This document shows, one piece after another, positions 18,366 to 26,583 of a stretch of DNA of 64,000 nt. Positions within the stretch are counted from its first letter, which is position 1. Each line of letters begins with the position of its first letter. Source of the stretch: JAHDCJ01 sp039028895 (GTDB lineage Bacteria; Bacteroidota; Bacteroidia; Chitinophagales; Saprospiraceae); NCBI GenBank assembly GCA_039028895.1, contig JBCCHF010000005.1, positions 171,253 through 235,252 of the forward strand, in the 5' to 3' direction. A program made the position numbers and the translations under genes. The notes beneath the pieces were generated by a model that saw only the letters and a program-made list of their open reading frames with translations, was not told where the DNA came from and made no database searches.

Positions 18366-18617
18366 ATGAAATTAACAATATTAACACCCGAGGAAGAGAT
18401 CTTCACTGGCGAAATCAAAGCAATAAAGGTTCCTGGTGTGGTCGGAGAGTTCGAAGTATTGAACAATCACGCACCAATGGTGTCCTTGCTCCAGGCTGGT
18501 AATGTCAAATACACAGCTGAGGATGGCAAAAGCACAACGTTCTCTATCCAAAATGGGTTTGTGGAGATATTGAATAACGAAATTGCGTTGTTGGTGCAAG
18601 GCTATACCTCTGGCTAG
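18366..18617 (+). CDS. atpC: F-type ATP synthase epsilon subunit, short form
   Basis: The 83-residue protein is the beta-sandwich domain of AtpC, which connects the gamma stalk to the c-ring: LTILTPEEEIFTGEIKAIKV at 3-22, then PGVVGEFEVLNNHAPMVSLL, and it ends at the last strand of the sandwich. The C-terminal helical hairpin that inhibits the enzyme in E. coli (139-residue subunit) is absent. Short epsilon subunits are common in Bacteroidota, so this is probably natural. The ATG lies after an A-rich stretch without a Shine-Dalgarno sequence. A strong terminator follows. Confidence 0.95.
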   Translation: MKLTILTPEEEIFTGEIKAIKVPGVVGEFEVLNNHAPMVSLLQAGNVKYTAEDGKSTTFSIQNGFVEILNNEIALLVQGYTSG

Positions 18618-18638
18618 ACAAACAATTTCTTACAAAAG

Positions 18639-18676
18639 AAAAAAGGGAAACAGCAATTGTGTTGTTTCCCTTTTTT
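18639..18676. terminator. Bidirectional terminator between atpC and a convergent gene
   Basis: A perfect 14-base stem (18639-18652 with 18663-18676) encloses a 10-base loop. It starts with an A-run and ends with a T-run, so it gives a U-tract in both directions. It separates atpC (ends 18617, plus) from the secreted protein gene (ends 18680, minus). Confidence 0.85.
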
Positions 18677-18679
18677 AAT

Positions 18680-19111
18680 TTAAAATCCGGCCAGATCATA
18701 CTCCAGGTCTTCGAGGAAGCAAACCTTGTTACCTAAAGCTTGAGGCACCATTAGTTTTATATTGAGGGTTTCATCAAGATAGACATTATTGATTTTTACA
18801 ATTTCATGGATGTTAGGCATTGAAACAATCGTGAAATAGTCATTTTCAACAACCTTGATATCATATCTTTCCATCCTGGCCAATTCTTTGATCAACGATG
18901 TTTTTTGGTTATTATATTCGATTTCGATGATCAGCTTAATCTTGTTGCCTTCCCATGTTTTGGTTTCGACATTACATTTGAGATCAATAAGAATATCCTT
19001 GCCGGAATGACTGATAACTTGTTCAATAGTTCTTACCGGAGAATTGGTTGATTGTGCAAAAAGACTTGTTATTATTAGATGAAAAACCATTAGCAAAAGC
19101 ATCTTTTTCAT
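18680..19111 (-). CDS. Small secreted protein of unknown function
   Basis: The start is placed at the ATG at 19111, giving MKKMLLLMVFHLIITSLFAQ, a good signal peptide; an upstream in-frame ATG at 19135 would add eight residues. The mature part, about 123 residues, is beta-rich with repeated hydrophobic/charged alternation (IKLIIEIEY), reminiscent of periplasmic or surface beta-sandwich proteins, but no family was recognised. It converges with atpC and shares its terminator. Confidence 0.7.
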   Translation of the reverse strand: MKKMLLLMVFHLIITSLFAQSTNSPVRTIEQVISHSGKDILIDLKCNVETKTWEGNKIKLIIEIEYNNQKTSLIKELARMERYDIKVVENDYFTIVSMPNIHEIVKINNVYLDETLNIKLMVPQALGNKVCFLEDLEYDLAGF

Positions 19112-19434
19112 GATATTTGATTTTAGAGTGAACACTAAACAGCCACCCGGGAAGAATCGCCTTCCCGGTCAAAGAAAATTTTAGGGCTTGCTGGAAATTT
19201 GTTTTTAGCTGTAGATTTAGTAAACCCGCGCCAAAGGAAAAAATCTGAACAAGCACCTAGCAAAATTCTTGTGATTTGTATTATGTGACTTAGATCTGGC
19301 GACTGGGTTTAAGGCAAGTTGGAAAAATCAACTTTTCTTGCTTTTTTATGACAATTGCAGCAGTGTTATTTTGACCTTTCAGAAGGCGGAATAGTCAATA
19401 TCAACTGACGACCAACTAACAAATAACTCAAAAA
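19112..19434. other. Divergent intergenic region before the Nif3-like gene
   Basis: About 320 bases separate the divergent secreted-protein gene (minus) and the Nif3-like gene (plus). The region is AT-rich with no credible coding frame. A TATTTTG at 19367-19373 is one base short of the TAnnTTTG consensus, so no promoter is called. Confidence 0.4.
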
Positions 19435-20238
19435 ATGAAAATAAAGGATCTGATCAGCCATCTTGAATCAATAGCCCCACCTGTTTACCAGGAAAGCTAT
19501 GACAATGCAGGATTAATTGTAGGTAATCCCTCAGAAATGCTAAATGGGGTATTACTTTGTCTCGATTCTACCGAAGCGGTTATCGACGAAGCTATTGAAA
19601 AAGGCTGTAATCTTGTCATCGCTCATCATCCAATTGTGTTTTTTGGTTTAAAGCGGTTTAATGGTAGTAATTATGTCGAAAGGACGGTTATGAAGGCGAT
19701 CAAAAATGATATTGCCATTTATGCTGCGCATACCAATCTTGATAATGTATATAATGGTGTGAATGCCAAGATATCAGAAAGACTTGGTCTCACCAATAAA
19801 CATATTTTGTTACCAAAAAATGAACCAGGTGTTGATGAAGATCCTGCCAGGGTCATCGGTTCGGGAATGATCGGAACATTGGAACAACCAATGAAGGAGA
19901 AAGCCTTCCTCCAACTGCTTAAAGACAGGATGCAGGCCAGCGTGGTAAAACATACCCAACTGCTGGGAAAACCGATTTCAAAAGTGGCAGTTTGCGGTGG
20001 TGCAGGTGGATTTCTTTTGAAACATGCTATCAGGGAAGGTGCCCAGATATTTATTACCTCAGATTATAAATACCACGAGTTTTTTGATGCAGATGGAAAA
20101 ATCATAATTGCCGACATCGGACACTTTGAAAGTGAGCAATTTACCATCCAGTTATTTGAGGAATTGATAAGGGAAAAATTTAGTACCTTTGCAGTTCGTT
20201 TGACCGAGGTGAACACAAATCCGGTCAGCTACTTTTAA
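19435..20238 (+). CDS. Nif3-like dinuclear metal centre protein
   Basis: The protein belongs to the Nif3/YbgI family, hexameric cytoplasmic proteins with a two-metal site. Metal-binding motifs are visible: IAHHPIVFFGLKRF (about 62-75), AAHTNLDN (about 99-106) and the C-terminal IADIGHFESEQF (about 227-238). At 267 residues it is the short form, without the PII-like insertion found in the 360-residue members. Some family members have been called GTP cyclohydrolase I type 2, but that activity is not well supported. The next gene, a C4 zinc-ribbon protein, starts 71 bases downstream; this pairing is common in Bacteroidota and suggests an operon. Confidence 0.93.
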   Translation: MKIKDLISHLESIAPPVYQESYDNAGLIVGNPSEMLNGVLLCLDSTEAVIDEAIEKGCNLVIAHHPIVFFGLKRFNGSNYVERTVMKAIKNDIAIYAAHTNLDNVYNGVNAKISERLGLTNKHILLPKNEPGVDEDPARVIGSGMIGTLEQPMKEKAFLQLLKDRMQASVVKHTQLLGKPISKVAVCGGAGGFLLKHAIREGAQIFITSDYKYHEFFDADGKIIIADIGHFESEQFTIQLFEELIREKFSTFAVRLTEVNTNPVSYF

Positions 20239-20309
20239 AATACAATAGCACCAAAGGTGCCGTCAATAAAGCGACCTAAGGGAGCGACAACAATTCAACA
20301 ATAGTAAAA

Positions 20310-21059
20310 ATGGCAAAAGAATTAACAATTGCAGAAAAATTGCAGGCGCTGTATGACCTGCAGCAAATTGATTCAAAGATTGATGACATTCAAGTCTTGA
20401 AAGGTGAATTGCCGATGGAAGTTCAGGATCTTGAAGATGAACTCGAAGGTTTGAGTACCAGGGTCACCAATCTCGAAAATTCTATCAGCGAATACGAAGG
20501 AGAAATGAGCCGCCATAAACTTAATGGCAAGCAAGCTGAAGCATTGATTGACAAATACAACGCCCAGCAGGATAATGTGAAGAATAATCGTGAATACGAT
20601 GCTCTCATGAAAGAAATCGAACTCCAGCGCCTTGAAATCCAGCTTTCAGAAAAGAAAGTTAAAGCGAGTCAGGTCATGGTTGATGAGAAAAAAGAGTTGC
20701 TGGGAACTGCCAAAGATGCTAAAAACAGAAAAGAAGGCGACCTGGAACTCAAGAAAGTAGAACTTGAAAAGATCATTAAAGATACTGATAAAGAGGAGTC
20801 ATCCCTACGCAAGAAGTCAGACAAAGCCCGCAAAAGTATTGAAGACCGCCTCCTGAAAGCATATGACAAGATTCGTGGCGCTTATCGTAATGGACTGGCT
20901 GTGGCAACAGTTGAAAGAAATTCATGTGGCGGTTGTTTCAACAAAATTCCTCCTCAGATCCAACTTGAGATTGCACAACACAAAAAGATTATTGCTTGCG
21001 AGCACTGCGGAAGAATCCTTGTGGATCCTTCAGTAGCAGGTGTCCAGGAAGAAGCCTAG
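20310..21059 (+). CDS. Coiled-coil protein with C-terminal C4 zinc ribbon (DUF164 family)
   Basis: The 249-residue product has a long alpha-helical hairpin (about 8-190), with heptad-like Leu/Glu/Lys repeats, and a zinc ribbon at the end: CGGC at about 205-208 and CEHC at about 229-232. This is the architecture of the DUF164/zf-RING_7 family; the Chlamydia member CT398 binds sigma-54 and secretion components. Its role in Bacteroidota is not established. It lies 71 bases after the Nif3-like gene. Confidence 0.92.
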   Translation: MAKELTIAEKLQALYDLQQIDSKIDDIQVLKGELPMEVQDLEDELEGLSTRVTNLENSISEYEGEMSRHKLNGKQAEALIDKYNAQQDNVKNNREYDALMKEIELQRLEIQLSEKKVKASQVMVDEKKELLGTAKDAKNRKEGDLELKKVELEKIIKDTDKEESSLRKKSDKARKSIEDRLLKAYDKIRGAYRNGLAVATVERNSCGGCFNKIPPQIQLEIAQHKKIIACEHCGRILVDPSVAGVQEEA

Positions 21060-21168
21060 CGACCCAGCCACCAAAGTAAAAGACTTTATGGTATAACTTT
21101 TGAAGCCCTGGATATCAGTTATCCGGGGCTTACTTTTATAGGCCCCTGGCATCATCTATTTATTGCCA

Positions 21169-22665
21169 ATGTACCAAAAACTACAACTCACTGCTGCTTT
21201 ATTGTTTCTGATGCTTTTCAGCACAATAGCTTTCGGCCAAAAGCGGTATGAGTTTACCCCCAATGTCAGAGATGCCTACGAGAAGGTGTTCAGCCTTCGC
21301 TTTGACGAAGCTGCTAATATCCTTTCCCTCGAAAAAAAGATTGATCCTGATAATATCACCATATATTTTGTAGAAGATTACCTCGATTTCTTCAGGGTGT
21401 TCATCAATGAAGATTTCGCAGAATTTGAAAGACTGCTGCCTAACAAGGATAAACGACTTTCGATCATCAAATCAGGAGATAGGTCTTCACCTTACTACCT
21501 CTACATGCAGGCAGAAGTCAAATTGCACTGGGCACTGTTGAGGTTAAAGTTTGAGCAAAACTTCCAGGCTGCCCTCGAGATCAGAAAAGCCTTTAAGCAT
21601 CTCGAATCCAACGAGGCTAAATTCCCAGACTTTATTGCGACCAAGAAAAGCCTGGGTGTCTTGCATGCGCTTATTGAAACTATTCCGGATAAATACCGCA
21701 AATTGGCCAAATTTGTTGGTGTGACCGGCACTATTGAACAAGGCATTGGAGAATTAAATGAAGTCATGCTTTATGCCCGAAAAAACGACTTCATTTTCGA
21801 AGAAGAGACACTGGTCATGTATGCCTTCCTGATGCTTCATGTAGGCAACCAGACTGAAGAAGCATGGAGTGTTTTGCGCAATGGGAACCTCGATACCAGA
21901 AATAACCCATTAGCCTGTTTTGCGATGGCCAATATGCAAATGCAGATTGGCCGGAATGATGAAGCCATAGTTACTCTACAGAATCGCCCGGTTGGGAGTC
22001 AATACCATCCTTTTCACTACCTCGACTATATGTTGGGCCTGGCGAAATTGTACCGTATGGATAAAGATGCTGACGTCTATCTGAAACGGTATGTGAATAA
22101 TTTTAAAGGTCAGAATTATATCAAGGAGGCTTACCAGAAACTGGCCTGGTATGAATTATTGTTCAATAGTGAAAGCAGTTATAAAAATCAAATGGCAAAT
22201 TGCAGGCAGTATGGAGAAGCCATTTCTGATGAAGATAAAAAAGCCTACAAAGAAGCCATTTATGGGCCTGTTCCCAACAAAACTTTATTAAAAGCTCGAC
22301 TTTTCTTTGACGGTGGGTATTATGATAAAGCTGAAAAGGTACTCTCTGTGAAAACGGTCTCAGATTTTACCAATAACCGGGAGAAGATTGAATATTATTA
22401 TCGCTTTGGCAGAATATACCATAAAATGAATCATAAGGCTGATGCCAAAAAATATTATGATCTAACCATTGAATTAGGTAAGGACCAACCCTATTATTTC
22501 GCCTGTAATGCTGCCTTGCAAATGGGTATTCTTAAAGAATCTGCGGGAGAATACGACCTGGCTCTGGATTACTTCGATCAATGCCTGTCGATGCGTCCTG
22601 ATGAGTACAAAAACAGCCTGCACGGAAAAGCAAAAGCAGGGAAGAACAGAGTAAAAGGCAAGTAA
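21169..22665 (+). CDS. Secreted tetratricopeptide repeat protein
   Basis: The start is placed at the ATG at 21169 (an in-frame TTG lies 6 bases upstream). Residues 1-24 are a signal peptide ending in AFGQ. The mature 474 residues are all helical, with TPR-like segments that are clearest near the C terminus (YYRFGRIYHKMNHKADAKKYY and the following repeat with ALDYFDQCLSM). It is probably periplasmic or surface-exposed and may act as a scaffold. Its stop is 4 bases from the stop of the convergent gene at 22670. Confidence 0.85.
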   Translation: MYQKLQLTAALLFLMLFSTIAFGQKRYEFTPNVRDAYEKVFSLRFDEAANILSLEKKIDPDNITIYFVEDYLDFFRVFINEDFAEFERLLPNKDKRLSIIKSGDRSSPYYLYMQAEVKLHWALLRLKFEQNFQAALEIRKAFKHLESNEAKFPDFIATKKSLGVLHALIETIPDKYRKLAKFVGVTGTIEQGIGELNEVMLYARKNDFIFEEETLVMYAFLMLHVGNQTEEAWSVLRNGNLDTRNNPLACFAMANMQMQIGRNDEAIVTLQNRPVGSQYHPFHYLDYMLGLAKLYRMDKDADVYLKRYVNNFKGQNYIKEAYQKLAWYELLFNSESSYKNQMANCRQYGEAISDEDKKAYKEAIYGPVPNKTLLKARLFFDGGYYDKAEKVLSVKTVSDFTNNREKIEYYYRFGRIYHKMNHKADAKKYYDLTIELGKDQPYYFACNAALQMGILKESAGEYDLALDYFDQCLSMRPDEYKNSLHGKAKAGKNRVKGK

Positions 22666-22669
22666 GCCT

Positions 22670-23533
22670 TTAGAAGCCAAGGAAAAATTTATTGTGGTTA
22701 CGTTTGTTGTTGACATCATCCAACTCCCTAAGTGTACGCTTTCCCATTAAAATTACTTCCCTGTTTTGGGTTTCAATGGCGTAAAGGATCTTGGAATCCT
22801 TGGCCTGGATGGCACATCGGTACTTATAGCCATGAACATCGAAGATCAATTTGGTGTAGACAAAGTTTTCGTCCTGCTCAAGGGTTGCCTGATCTACTTC
22901 AGATTGGCCGCCAAAACGGACTTTATGGGTGTAGAGCTTCTTAACTTCCGCAAGGGTACTATACTCTTCGAGCAAATCTTCTTCCTGTAAGACAAGTTGC
23001 TTGTCTCCAAGCTGGCTGTGGCTTTTATTGTACTTAGAGTAAATGGCTTTGTAGTTGTCACTTGGGAATGATTCGTTCATCGCCATCTCGAGAAAATTCT
23101 GCATAAACTGGACCGCACGCACGCATTCAGCACGATAGTACGAACCGTTCATGACATGCATATTGGCATAAGCCAGCATTTCATAAGGGCTATATCTGCA
23201 TTTGCCACCTAATACAATGCCGATATCATCATATTCTTCATCGACAAAGGCAAAATCCTTCAACGTGAACATTAGTAATAAAGAGTACCTGGGGTCATCA
23301 CAATACTTTTTATATTCTGATCCGGTAATGAATTTGTATTTGGTGAAAGTCCAGTATTTGGTAATCGCCTCTTTAATGGCCGTATTATAATCGGCCCCAT
23401 AGCCAAGGACAACGATCAGCTCTGTGTCTTTGACTGCTTTAGCGCCTTTCGATCCTCCCGTTCCAAATTGGGCATTTGCCGGAAGGCAGAAAAGGAAAAA
23501 GGCAAACAGGAGTAACAAGTACCTATTAGTCAT
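22670..23533 (-). CDS. Secreted protein of unknown function
   Basis: The 287-residue product has a signal peptide (1-21, LPANAQ). The mature part starts with a Gly/Lys-rich stretch, then a mixed alpha/beta domain (VVLGYGADYNTAIKEAITKYW), a helical middle, and a beta-rich end. No family was recognised. It converges with the TPR gene, with only 4 bases between the stop codons, so transcription from one side may affect the other. Confidence 0.75.
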   Translation of the reverse strand: MTNRYLLLLFAFFLFCLPANAQFGTGGSKGAKAVKDTELIVVLGYGADYNTAIKEAITKYWTFTKYKFITGSEYKKYCDDPRYSLLLMFTLKDFAFVDEEYDDIGIVLGGKCRYSPYEMLAYANMHVMNGSYYRAECVRAVQFMQNFLEMAMNESFPSDNYKAIYSKYNKSHSQLGDKQLVLQEEDLLEEYSTLAEVKKLYTHKVRFGGQSEVDQATLEQDENFVYTKLIFDVHGYKYRCAIQAKDSKILYAIETQNREVILMGKRTLRELDDVNNKRNHNKFFLGF

Positions 23534-24078
23534 TAGTTTGGGTCGGTTAATTATTTGTTTAGGTTATGCCAACGATCAAGAAGCTTGGCATTCAAATCTT
23601 CTTAATGTGCGTCAGGTATATTTAAATATACAAAAAAGGGGAAAGGTATTTTCCTTTTTGTACAGGAAATGGAGATTTGTGACATTTAAGTCGTCAATTT
23701 TGATGATCGATATTCACCTGTTTTTCTGTTAATTGGACCCCAAAGAGATTATCATTTGTAATATTTTTTCATAAAAATGAGATTCCGACCGCAAGTTTGA
23801 TAAACTAACCGCATCTAAATGATAACAGAAATTCTTAGCTTAATTCCTATAAATGTAGTTGAAGATGCCTCCTTCATTTTACTCAACTCAAGATTTTACC
23901 GATTGAACACAGTGAGATCGTACGTTGACGCATTTGATATTGACCTCTGAGGATTATCACATTATATTGAATCAGCTTTTAGCGAAAAGCGATTTTTTAG
24001 ATAGAATAATTCCAAATAAGAGGTTTGGTAAACGATGTGGCATAAAAATGATGTTTAATTAACTAACCAGTTTTACAT
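23534..24078. other. Long intergenic region upstream of hemA
   Basis: About 545 bases between the divergent secreted-protein gene and hemA. No credible coding frame, tRNA or stable hairpin was recognised. The composition is AT-rich. The only clear signal is the -7 box directly before hemA (24074-24081). Confidence 0.45.
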
Positions 24079-24081
24079 TTG
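24074..24081 (+). promoter_or_regulatory. Candidate -7 box directly upstream of hemA
   Basis: TACATTTG matches TAnnTTTG exactly. The predicted transcription start falls at about 24088, which is also the first ATG of hemA; a true start at 24097 would leave a leader of about 9 bases. No TTTG is seen at the -33 spacing. Confidence 0.5.
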
Positions 24082-24096
24082 CGTAGCATGAAAGGA

Positions 24097-25332
24097 ATGG
24101 CCAATTTAAGGGACTACCGTGTCATAACACTCACTCATAGGCATATGAGGATACACGATCTCGCTTCATTTGTACTAAATGAAGGAGCTTCAAGTGTTGA
24201 ATCGACCCTGACCAACCTGAAAGCTGTCTTCGGTTTAGATGAGCTGTACTATTTAAATACCTGCAACAGGATCCTATTCCTTTTTACCAGCAAACATAAT
24301 TATTCAGAGCATACCCTTCGTTCCTTCTTTAATTGTCTGTATCCCTCCTTATCGGAAAGTAAAATTGAACTGGCGCTTGGTAATTGTGCTTATCTCGAAG
24401 GTGAGGAAGCTGTAATGCATATGTTTAAAGTGGCTTCATCTATCGATTCCCTTGTCATTGGTGAGCGGGAGATTCTACGCCAAATGCGTGAAGCATACGA
24501 AAAGAATAAAGCCATGAGACTGACAGGAGATAATATCCGTCTCCTTATGCGCATCACTGTTGAGACAGCCAAAAAAGTGTACGCGGTGACCAGGATTGGC
24601 GAAAAACCACTTTCTGTAGTTTCACTAGCCATGCAAAAACTGCGTCAAAGGGTACAAGACACCAACGCTCGTTTCGTTCTCGTAGGTGCTGGACAAACTA
24701 TGGAACTGGTTTGTAAATTCCTGAAGAAAAGAGAGTTTACTAATATCACGGTGTTTAACAGAAGTGTGCATAAAGCAAAAGACCTAGCAGCCCTGTTTGA
24801 AGGAAAAGCCTACGGCCTTGATGCTCTGTCATCTTACCAGGGGGGCTTCGATGTATTAATTGTGTGCACCGGGGCGACTGACCCGGTTATTACACCTGAA
24901 ATCTACAAGGCTTTATTGAATAATGAGCAGACAGCAAAAACGGTTATAGACCTGGCATTACCCAATAATGTAGCGGCTGAAGCTGTTGAACAGTTTAAGA
25001 TGCATTATATCCAACTTGAGGATTTGAGAACCCTGGCCAAAGCCAATCTCGCTTTCAGAGAATCAGAAGCAGAATGTGTGAGACAAATTCTAAAACAAGA
25101 GGTATCATCATTTGAAACCATATTCGAGCAGCGACAGATCGCCAAAGCCATGAGTGATGTTCCCCGCCAGGTAAAAGCGGTTAAGGCTAAAGCCATGGAA
25201 AAAGTATTTAAGTCGGAGATCAATCAACTCAATGATTCTGATAAAGCACTTTTAGAACGCATTATGACCTACATGGAGAAAAAGTGTATTTCCATTCCCA
25301 TGACATTGGCCAAGGAAACAATCACCAAATAA
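24097..25332 (+). CDS. hemA: Glutamyl-tRNA reductase
   Basis: HemA reduces glutamyl-tRNA(Glu) to glutamate-1-semialdehyde, the first committed step of C5-pathway tetrapyrrole synthesis. From the ATG at 24097 the product has 411 residues, a normal length. The nucleophile Cys56 lies in YYLNTCNR, followed by the catalytic-domain signature SLVIGEREILRQMREAY and the NADPH-binding VLVGAGQTMEL. In-frame starts also exist at 24088 (ATG) and 24079 (TTG). The TTG overlaps the promoter box and is unlikely; 24097 gives a start (MANLRDYRVI) closest to the conserved domain. No other hem genes are nearby. Confidence 0.95.
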   Translation: MANLRDYRVITLTHRHMRIHDLASFVLNEGASSVESTLTNLKAVFGLDELYYLNTCNRILFLFTSKHNYSEHTLRSFFNCLYPSLSESKIELALGNCAYLEGEEAVMHMFKVASSIDSLVIGEREILRQMREAYEKNKAMRLTGDNIRLLMRITVETAKKVYAVTRIGEKPLSVVSLAMQKLRQRVQDTNARFVLVGAGQTMELVCKFLKKREFTNITVFNRSVHKAKDLAALFEGKAYGLDALSSYQGGFDVLIVCTGATDPVITPEIYKALLNNEQTAKTVIDLALPNNVAAEAVEQFKMHYIQLEDLRTLAKANLAFRESEAECVRQILKQEVSSFETIFEQRQIAKAMSDVPRQVKAVKAKAMEKVFKSEINQLNDSDKALLERIMTYMEKKCISIPMTLAKETITK

Positions 25333-25439
25333 GGTTTTCCTCTCAGTTATTCCCAATCTTTTACATTTTCCTATTTTGTGGTATTATCTGTCAATAATAG
25401 TTATCAACGGACAAGTATCAACTGTCAACTCATAGAATT

Positions 25440-25991
25440 GTGTCAAAGGAAAGAGAATACCAAAAAAGGATCGAACAATTCGGCTGGACTGAATTGGACG
25501 CGTTTTGGCTGGCCATCAAAGATCGAGAGACCCCTGGCTGGCCACCTGGTAAGGCATTCGAATACCTGATTCTGAGAATGTTTGAACTCAGTGGGGCAGA
25601 GGTGCGATACCCTTTTTCCGTTAGGATGCACGACGAAGTCATCGAACAATTGGATGGTGTTGTATTCTGGAAAAGTTTATCGTGCTTGATCGAGTGTAAG
25701 GACTATTCTCCAGGACATTGGGTTGACTTTAGCCCGATTGCCAAAATGCGTAATCAGATGCTCAGGAGACCTGCTTCTGTAATAGGTTCTGTGTTCAGTA
25801 CAAGTGGATTTACAGAGCCCGCTATTATCCTTGCTGACTATACCGGACCACAAACTATTCTGCTTTGGGAACCAAATGAGGTAGAATTCTCTTTGAATAA
25901 TAGAGATATTTGTAAAGGTTTGGACGCAAAGTTCAGAGCTTTTGTCGAAACCGGCTTTGCAAGCGTAAACCTGAATGATCTTGATCTATGA
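25440..25991 (+). CDS. PD-(D/E)xK nuclease-like protein
   Basis: The 183-residue product starts with GTG. It has the core of the restriction-endonuclease fold: Glu41 in the helix KAFEYLILRMF, Asp72 in EQLDGVVFW, and Glu85-x-Lys87 in LIECKDY. This resembles the Mrr-like catalytic domain, which cuts DNA, but the protein has no recognised DNA-binding domain. The next gene overlaps by 4 bases (ATGA), so the two proteins are probably made together and may form a complex. Substrate and purpose are unknown. It could be a defence, repair or RNA/DNA-processing nuclease. Confidence 0.8.
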   Translation: MSKEREYQKRIEQFGWTELDAFWLAIKDRETPGWPPGKAFEYLILRMFELSGAEVRYPFSVRMHDEVIEQLDGVVFWKSLSCLIECKDYSPGHWVDFSPIAKMRNQMLRRPASVIGSVFSTSGFTEPAIILADYTGPQTILLWEPNEVEFSLNNRDICKGLDAKFRAFVETGFASVNLNDLDL

Positions 25992-26533
25992 AAGAAGGAG
26001 CAAATTATATCGTGACCGAAAACCCCCAGGATGCTAACTTGATCAGGAAATTATTACCTGCCGCAGCACTGGAAAAAGTAAAAATTAAAGCAGGGAGTGG
26101 GTACTCCTCTTTGTTGTCTATGGCGGTAGCCTTGTTGGCTGGCAAAGATAATAACGTTGTTATTGTTGCCGATGCCGATAGCATGAAAAAAACCGAATAC
26201 AACAACAGGTACTACTTTATTAAAAATTACCTGAGAAGGGCTGCGCCTGAAAATCAATTCAAAATATTCCTTTTGAGACCTGAATTGGAATCTATCTTTT
26301 TTGAAAACAAGGAAGTTTTGGAACAAATGACAGGGCGTAAGTTCACTGATCTTGAGATTGAATTGGCCAAAGCCAATCCAAAAGAGAATCTTTATAAGTT
26401 GTTGAATATCGAACGACGTGATTTTCCTGAAATTGTCAGAAAACTGCCATCAAGTGTGTTCGACAAGTTGAAAGAATCAAGATTTTCAGTAGAGCTACGT
26501 AGCCATATCATGGGATTAAATCACATCCCTTAA
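25988..26533 (+). CDS. TOPRIM-like partner of the PD-(D/E)xK protein
   Basis: The 181-residue product shows the outline of a TOPRIM fold: a first strand ending in a conserved acid (YIVTEN, Glu11), and a later strand with the DxD motif in VVIVADADS (Asp62, Asp64). TOPRIM domains bind metal and occur in topoisomerases, primases, OLD-family nucleases and RNase M5. The remainder is helical, with FLLRPELESIFF resembling the OLD-type Glu-rich region. It is translationally coupled to the preceding nuclease-like gene. The TOPRIM assignment is by motif only and is moderately sure. No ATPase accompanies the pair, unlike the OLD/Gabija systems. Confidence 0.6.
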   Translation: MKEGANYIVTENPQDANLIRKLLPAAALEKVKIKAGSGYSSLLSMAVALLAGKDNNVVIVADADSMKKTEYNNRYYFIKNYLRRAAPENQFKIFLLRPELESIFFENKEVLEQMTGRKFTDLEIELAKANPKENLYKLLNIERRDFPEIVRKLPSSVFDKLKESRFSVELRSHIMGLNHIP

Positions 26534-26539
26534 AGAATA

Positions 26540-26583
26540 GCCGTCTCAAGTTGCTTATTTTGAAACTTGAGATGGCCTTTTTT
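26540..26583 (+). terminator. Intrinsic terminator after the nuclease/TOPRIM pair
   Basis: A 13-base stem (26540-26552 with 26564-26576) is followed by C and six T. One pair is G-U in the plus transcript, which would be a mismatch on the minus strand, so it serves the plus-strand pair. It overlaps the last codons of the convergent YdjM-like gene (ends 26555). Confidence 0.8.

Noticed and set aside
19367..19373. TATTTTG upstream of the Nif3-like gene as a -7 box
   Set aside because: It is one base short of TAnnTTTG, and no -33 element is found.
23424..23732. Plus-strand frame of 102 residues overlapping the secreted-protein start and the gap before hemA
   Set aside because: More than a third is antisense to a real gene, and the rest has no domain or signal features.
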